Source: Candidatus Aminicenantes bacterium UBA647 (GTDB taxonomy: Bacteria > Acidobacteriota > Aminicenantia > UBA2199). From it: DNA of 23,959 nt. The stretch spans positions 1 to 23,959 of the forward strand of contig DBOL01000004.1 of the NCBI GenBank assembly GCA_002299555.1. The letters run 5' to 3'. Below, piece by piece: positions 22,544-23,959 of this stretch (within the stretch, counting starts at the first letter, position 1; every line of letters starts with the position of its first letter). A program made the translations under genes and the position numbers. The notes under the pieces are model-generated. The model searched no databases, was not told the DNA's origin, and worked only from the letters and a program-made list of their open reading frames with translations.

Positions 22544-22569
22544 CCAAATTTTTAAATTTGGTATACAAT
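22544..22569 (+). promoter_or_regulatory. Palindrome and -10 box of the Ada-like membrane-protein gene
   Basis: CCAAATTTTTAAATTTGG (22544-22561) has 8-bp arms around TT and directly precedes TATACAAT (22562-22569), a good -10. The -35 position overlaps the left arm (TTTCCA, 22541-22546, a poor match), so the dyad may be an activator site or a repressor operator. A strong AGGAGG (22585-22590) follows. Confidence 0.5.
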
Positions 22570-22597
22570 ATATAAAGATATAACAGGAGGAATTGAA

Positions 22598-23353
22598 ATG
22601 TCGGATAAAGGGACAAAAAAGAAAGTAACCAGAGTAGGTGGCAGTGAAACTTCATCTTCAACTGAAGCAAAAACATTTGTTGCAAGTGACGAAAGCAAAG
22701 AGAAAGCACTTAAATTTCGATTATTTGCATTATTATCCTGGGCTGTAGCAATTGGTATTGAAATTTGGGCAATAATGTTTCTTCAGAAACCGCCAATAAA
22801 TACTACATATCTTATTATAATGATCGTAGTGATCATGATATTTGCAATCATCGGGTCACTATTATGGAAAAAGGCAAATAGATTCGATCCTGCCTCTGAA
22901 AAAAATAAAGTGAAGTTTTTCATTCAGAATCAATTGGGAGTGATTATAACTGTGATTGCTTTCCTTCCTCTTATCATTCTGATCTTTACAAACAAAGATC
23001 TGAAGGGGAAACAAAAAGGCCTTGTAGGAACTATAGCTATCATCGCTCTTGTGGTCGCAGGTTACTTTGGGGTCGATTTTAATCCTGCTTCAATTGAACA
23101 ATATACACAGGAAACAGCACTGGTGGAATCCCTTATGGGGAAGAACCTGGTTTACTGGACAGATTTTGGAACAAAATATCATACTTATTCTGACTGCTAT
23201 CATATCAATACCAAAAAAACGGATGAGATCTTTGAAGGGACGGTAGCGAAAGCGTATGAGCTGGAAAATATTAAGGAACTTTGTAAAACCTGCGAAAAAC
23301 GTGCAAAAAAAGAAAAATCCAAAAGTGATATAGAAATACCCGAAGATCAATAA
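22598..23353 (+). CDS. Four-TM membrane protein with C-terminal Cys/His (Ada-like) metal-binding module
   Basis: The 251-residue protein has no function I can name. A Lys/Ser/Thr-rich hydrophilic N-terminus (1-38) precedes four predicted membrane helices (about 41-61, 70-90, 112-131, 143-159). A C-terminal domain reads VYWTDFGTKYHTYSDCYH (185-202), then LCKTC (228-232), then a basic tail. The YH-x4-C ... C-x2-C layout (H195, C200, H202, C229, C232) resembles the small Ada-like zinc-binding module often attached to secreted nucleases and membrane proteins (YHxxxC...A...CxxC). Even numbers of helices put both ends on the same side, probably the cytoplasm. The gene is monocistronic, with AGGAGG 7 nt before ATG 22598. 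Confidence 0.8.
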   Translation: MSDKGTKKKVTRVGGSETSSSTEAKTFVASDESKEKALKFRLFALLSWAVAIGIEIWAIMFLQKPPINTTYLIIMIVVIMIFAIIGSLLWKKANRFDPASEKNKVKFFIQNQLGVIITVIAFLPLIILIFTNKDLKGKQKGLVGTIAIIALVVAGYFGVDFNPASIEQYTQETALVESLMGKNLVYWTDFGTKYHTYSDCYHINTKKTDEIFEGTVAKAYELENIKELCKTCEKRAKKEKSKSDIEIPEDQ

Positions 23354-23382
23354 ATATATCGAGTAATATAGTTATTGTTTTT

Positions 23383-23441
23383 TTTACAGATTTTAATTTT
23401 AGTTATAATTTAATTCAGAATAAGGAGGGGAAAAACCTTCC
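23383..23441 (+). promoter_or_regulatory. Possible upstream promoter and short hairpin before the csp promoter
   Basis: TTTACA (23383-23388) and a consensus TATAAT (23404-23409) are separated by only 15 bp. GGAGGG (23424-23429) pairs with CCTTCC (23436-23441), with one G-T wobble and a 6-nt loop, just after the expected start. It could be a second, longer leader for the cold-shock gene or a small transcript. Weakly supported. Confidence 0.3.
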
Positions 23442-23498
23442 GCGGTTGAATAATTCTTCGACCTATAATTTTAATATGTATGTAATAATGTGCAAAAT

Positions 23499-23527
23499 TT
23501 GACAAATATCGAAAAATAGTTTACAAT
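23499..23527 (+). promoter_or_regulatory. Promoter of the cold-shock gene
   Basis: A perfect TTGACA (23499-23504), a 17-bp spacer and TACAAT (23522-23527). The start is expected near 23534, giving a leader of about 108 nt, long as is usual for cold-shock genes. Confidence 0.7.
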
Positions 23528-23553
23528 ACCAACTTATAGTAAGTTTTTTGGTA
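23527..23553 (+). promoter_or_regulatory. Hairpin at the 5' end of the csp leader
   Basis: AACTT (23531-23535) pairs with AAGTT (23541-23545), and TACC (23527-23530) can pair with GGTA (23550-23553) across a T-rich bulge. If transcription starts near 23534, only the inner part would be in RNA. Otherwise the inverted repeat is a DNA site overlapping the -10/start. A temperature-sensing role is speculation. Confidence 0.3.
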
Positions 23554-23641
23554 CAATATCAAATAATTTCCAAATAAATTAACTTTTGAAAATTCAATTA
23601 TACCTCAATTTACTTTAAAATTTAAAAGGAGGTATAACAAC

Positions 23642-23842
23642 ATGGCAAAAGGAAATGTTAAATGGTTTAACGCCCAGAAGGGATTCGGCTTCATTGAAGC
23701 TGAAGACAACACTGACATCTTTGTACACCATAGCGAAATTCAAGACACCGGTTTCAAGTCATTAGACGAAGGACAGGCAGTTGAGTTTGAAGTTCGCCAG
23801 GGCGACAAAGGTAATTATGCAGCAAACGTAATCAAATTATAA
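23642..23842 (+). CDS. csp: Cold-shock domain protein (CspA family)
   Basis: The 66-residue single-stranded nucleic-acid-binding protein acts as an RNA chaperone. It has WFNAQKGFGFI with the RNP1 motif KGFGFI (13-18) and DIFVHH (25-30) for RNP2, and ends in the expected AANVIKL. Length and sequence fit the family throughout. A textbook AAGGAGG (23626-23632) precedes ATG 23642. Codons look more selective and less AT-biased than in the neighbours, consistent with high expression. A long leader and a strong terminator make it a self-contained transcription unit. Confidence 0.97.
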   Translation: MAKGNVKWFNAQKGFGFIEAEDNTDIFVHHSEIQDTGFKSLDEGQAVEFEVRQGDKGNYAANVIKL

Positions 23843-23860
23843 ATTAAATTTTATAAACAG

Positions 23861-23911
23861 GGCCCCAATTTTTTCTATTTAAAATAGAAGATATTGGGGC
23901 CTTTTTTTTTT
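23861..23911 (+). terminator. Strong intrinsic terminator after csp
   Basis: GGCCCCAAT (23861-23869) pairs with ATTGGGGCC (23893-23901). The stem continues through TTCTATTT/AAATAGAA (23873-23880 with 23882-23889) after a small internal loop and is followed by ten T residues (23902-23911). Confidence 0.92.
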
Positions 23912-23930
23912 GAATAATAATAATCTATAA

Positions 23931-23953
23931 AAACTTTATGATCTGTAAAGTTT
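23931..23953. repeat. Inverted repeat at the right edge
   Basis: AAACTTTA (23931-23938) and TAAAGTTT (23946-23953) form 8-bp arms around a 7-nt centre. It lies beyond the csp terminator and may be an operator of the next gene outside the window. Confidence 0.35.
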
Positions 23954-23959
23954 ATAATA

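Larger units (their letters stand above)
22165..22597. other. Intergenic region holding a transposase relic and a promoter
   Basis: The 433-bp region contains a small stem at 22163-22176 (AGTTG/CAACT) after sthA, the Tn3-type transposase remnant (22219-22365), and the promoter region, palindrome and RBS of the next gene (22544-22590). The rest (22366-22543) is AT-rich with nothing recognisable. No terminal inverted repeat of a Tn3 element was found. Confidence 0.6.

Overview
The window is AT-rich bacterial chromosome from a Gram-negative (double-membrane) organism. The evidence is a complete tripartite metal efflux system with a TolC-type outer-membrane factor, signal-peptide proteins, and sigma70-type TTGACA/TATAAT promoters. 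The long form of the CusA-like pump and the DUF3347/heavy-metal-binding adaptor are forms I associate with Bacteroidetes-like (FCB) lineages. The phylum cannot be fixed from this window. A hemerythrin/PAS protein, OsmC, DsbD and a soluble transhydrogenase suggest a cell that manages redox and metal stress, probably at low oxygen.

Left end (1-2052), accessory-looking: a promoter with a double operator drives a two-gene operon (a Lys-rich helical protein, then a small nucleotidyltransferase-fold protein, overlapping by 1 nt). A separate winged-helix regulator follows, with its own promoter and an 18-bp palindrome at its predicted transcription start. Promoter-bearing direct repeats flank the regulator. 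A 474-bp non-coding stretch follows and contains a strongly foldable element. This is a plausible toxin-antitoxin or defence-like module.

Minus-strand block (2053-7219): an NSS-family Na+/amino-acid symporter with its own promoter lies downstream of a tightly packed five-gene operon, transcribed in the order ArsP_2-type metal exporter, OsmC-like protein, endonuclease III, iron/cobalamin-type ABC ATPase, FecCD permease. The operon promoter lies so close to the first ATG that the mRNA should be leaderless.

Plus-strand block (7326-11554): a DUF438/hemerythrin-like/PAS protein, then two paralogous signal peptide-TPR-like-TM-SUMF (FGE-sulfatase fold) proteins. Between the paralogs lies the internally deleted remnant of a third SUMF gene.

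Copper/redox block (11769-22164): outer-membrane factor, periplasmic adaptor and CusA-like RND pump (cusC/B/A-like), then dsbD (thiol-disulfide relay) and a SthA-type transhydrogenase. All five are close together on the same strand. A second promoter with a predicted near-zero leader precedes dsbD. The five genes together suggest Cu/Ag export coupled to repair of periplasmic thiols and NAD(P)H balancing.

Right end (22165-23959): the C-terminal relic of a Tn3-family transposase, an unknown four-TM protein with a C-terminal Cys/His (Ada-like) metal-binding module, and a cold-shock protein gene with a long 5' leader and a strong intrinsic terminator. No tRNA, rRNA, CRISPR array or intact mobile element was found.
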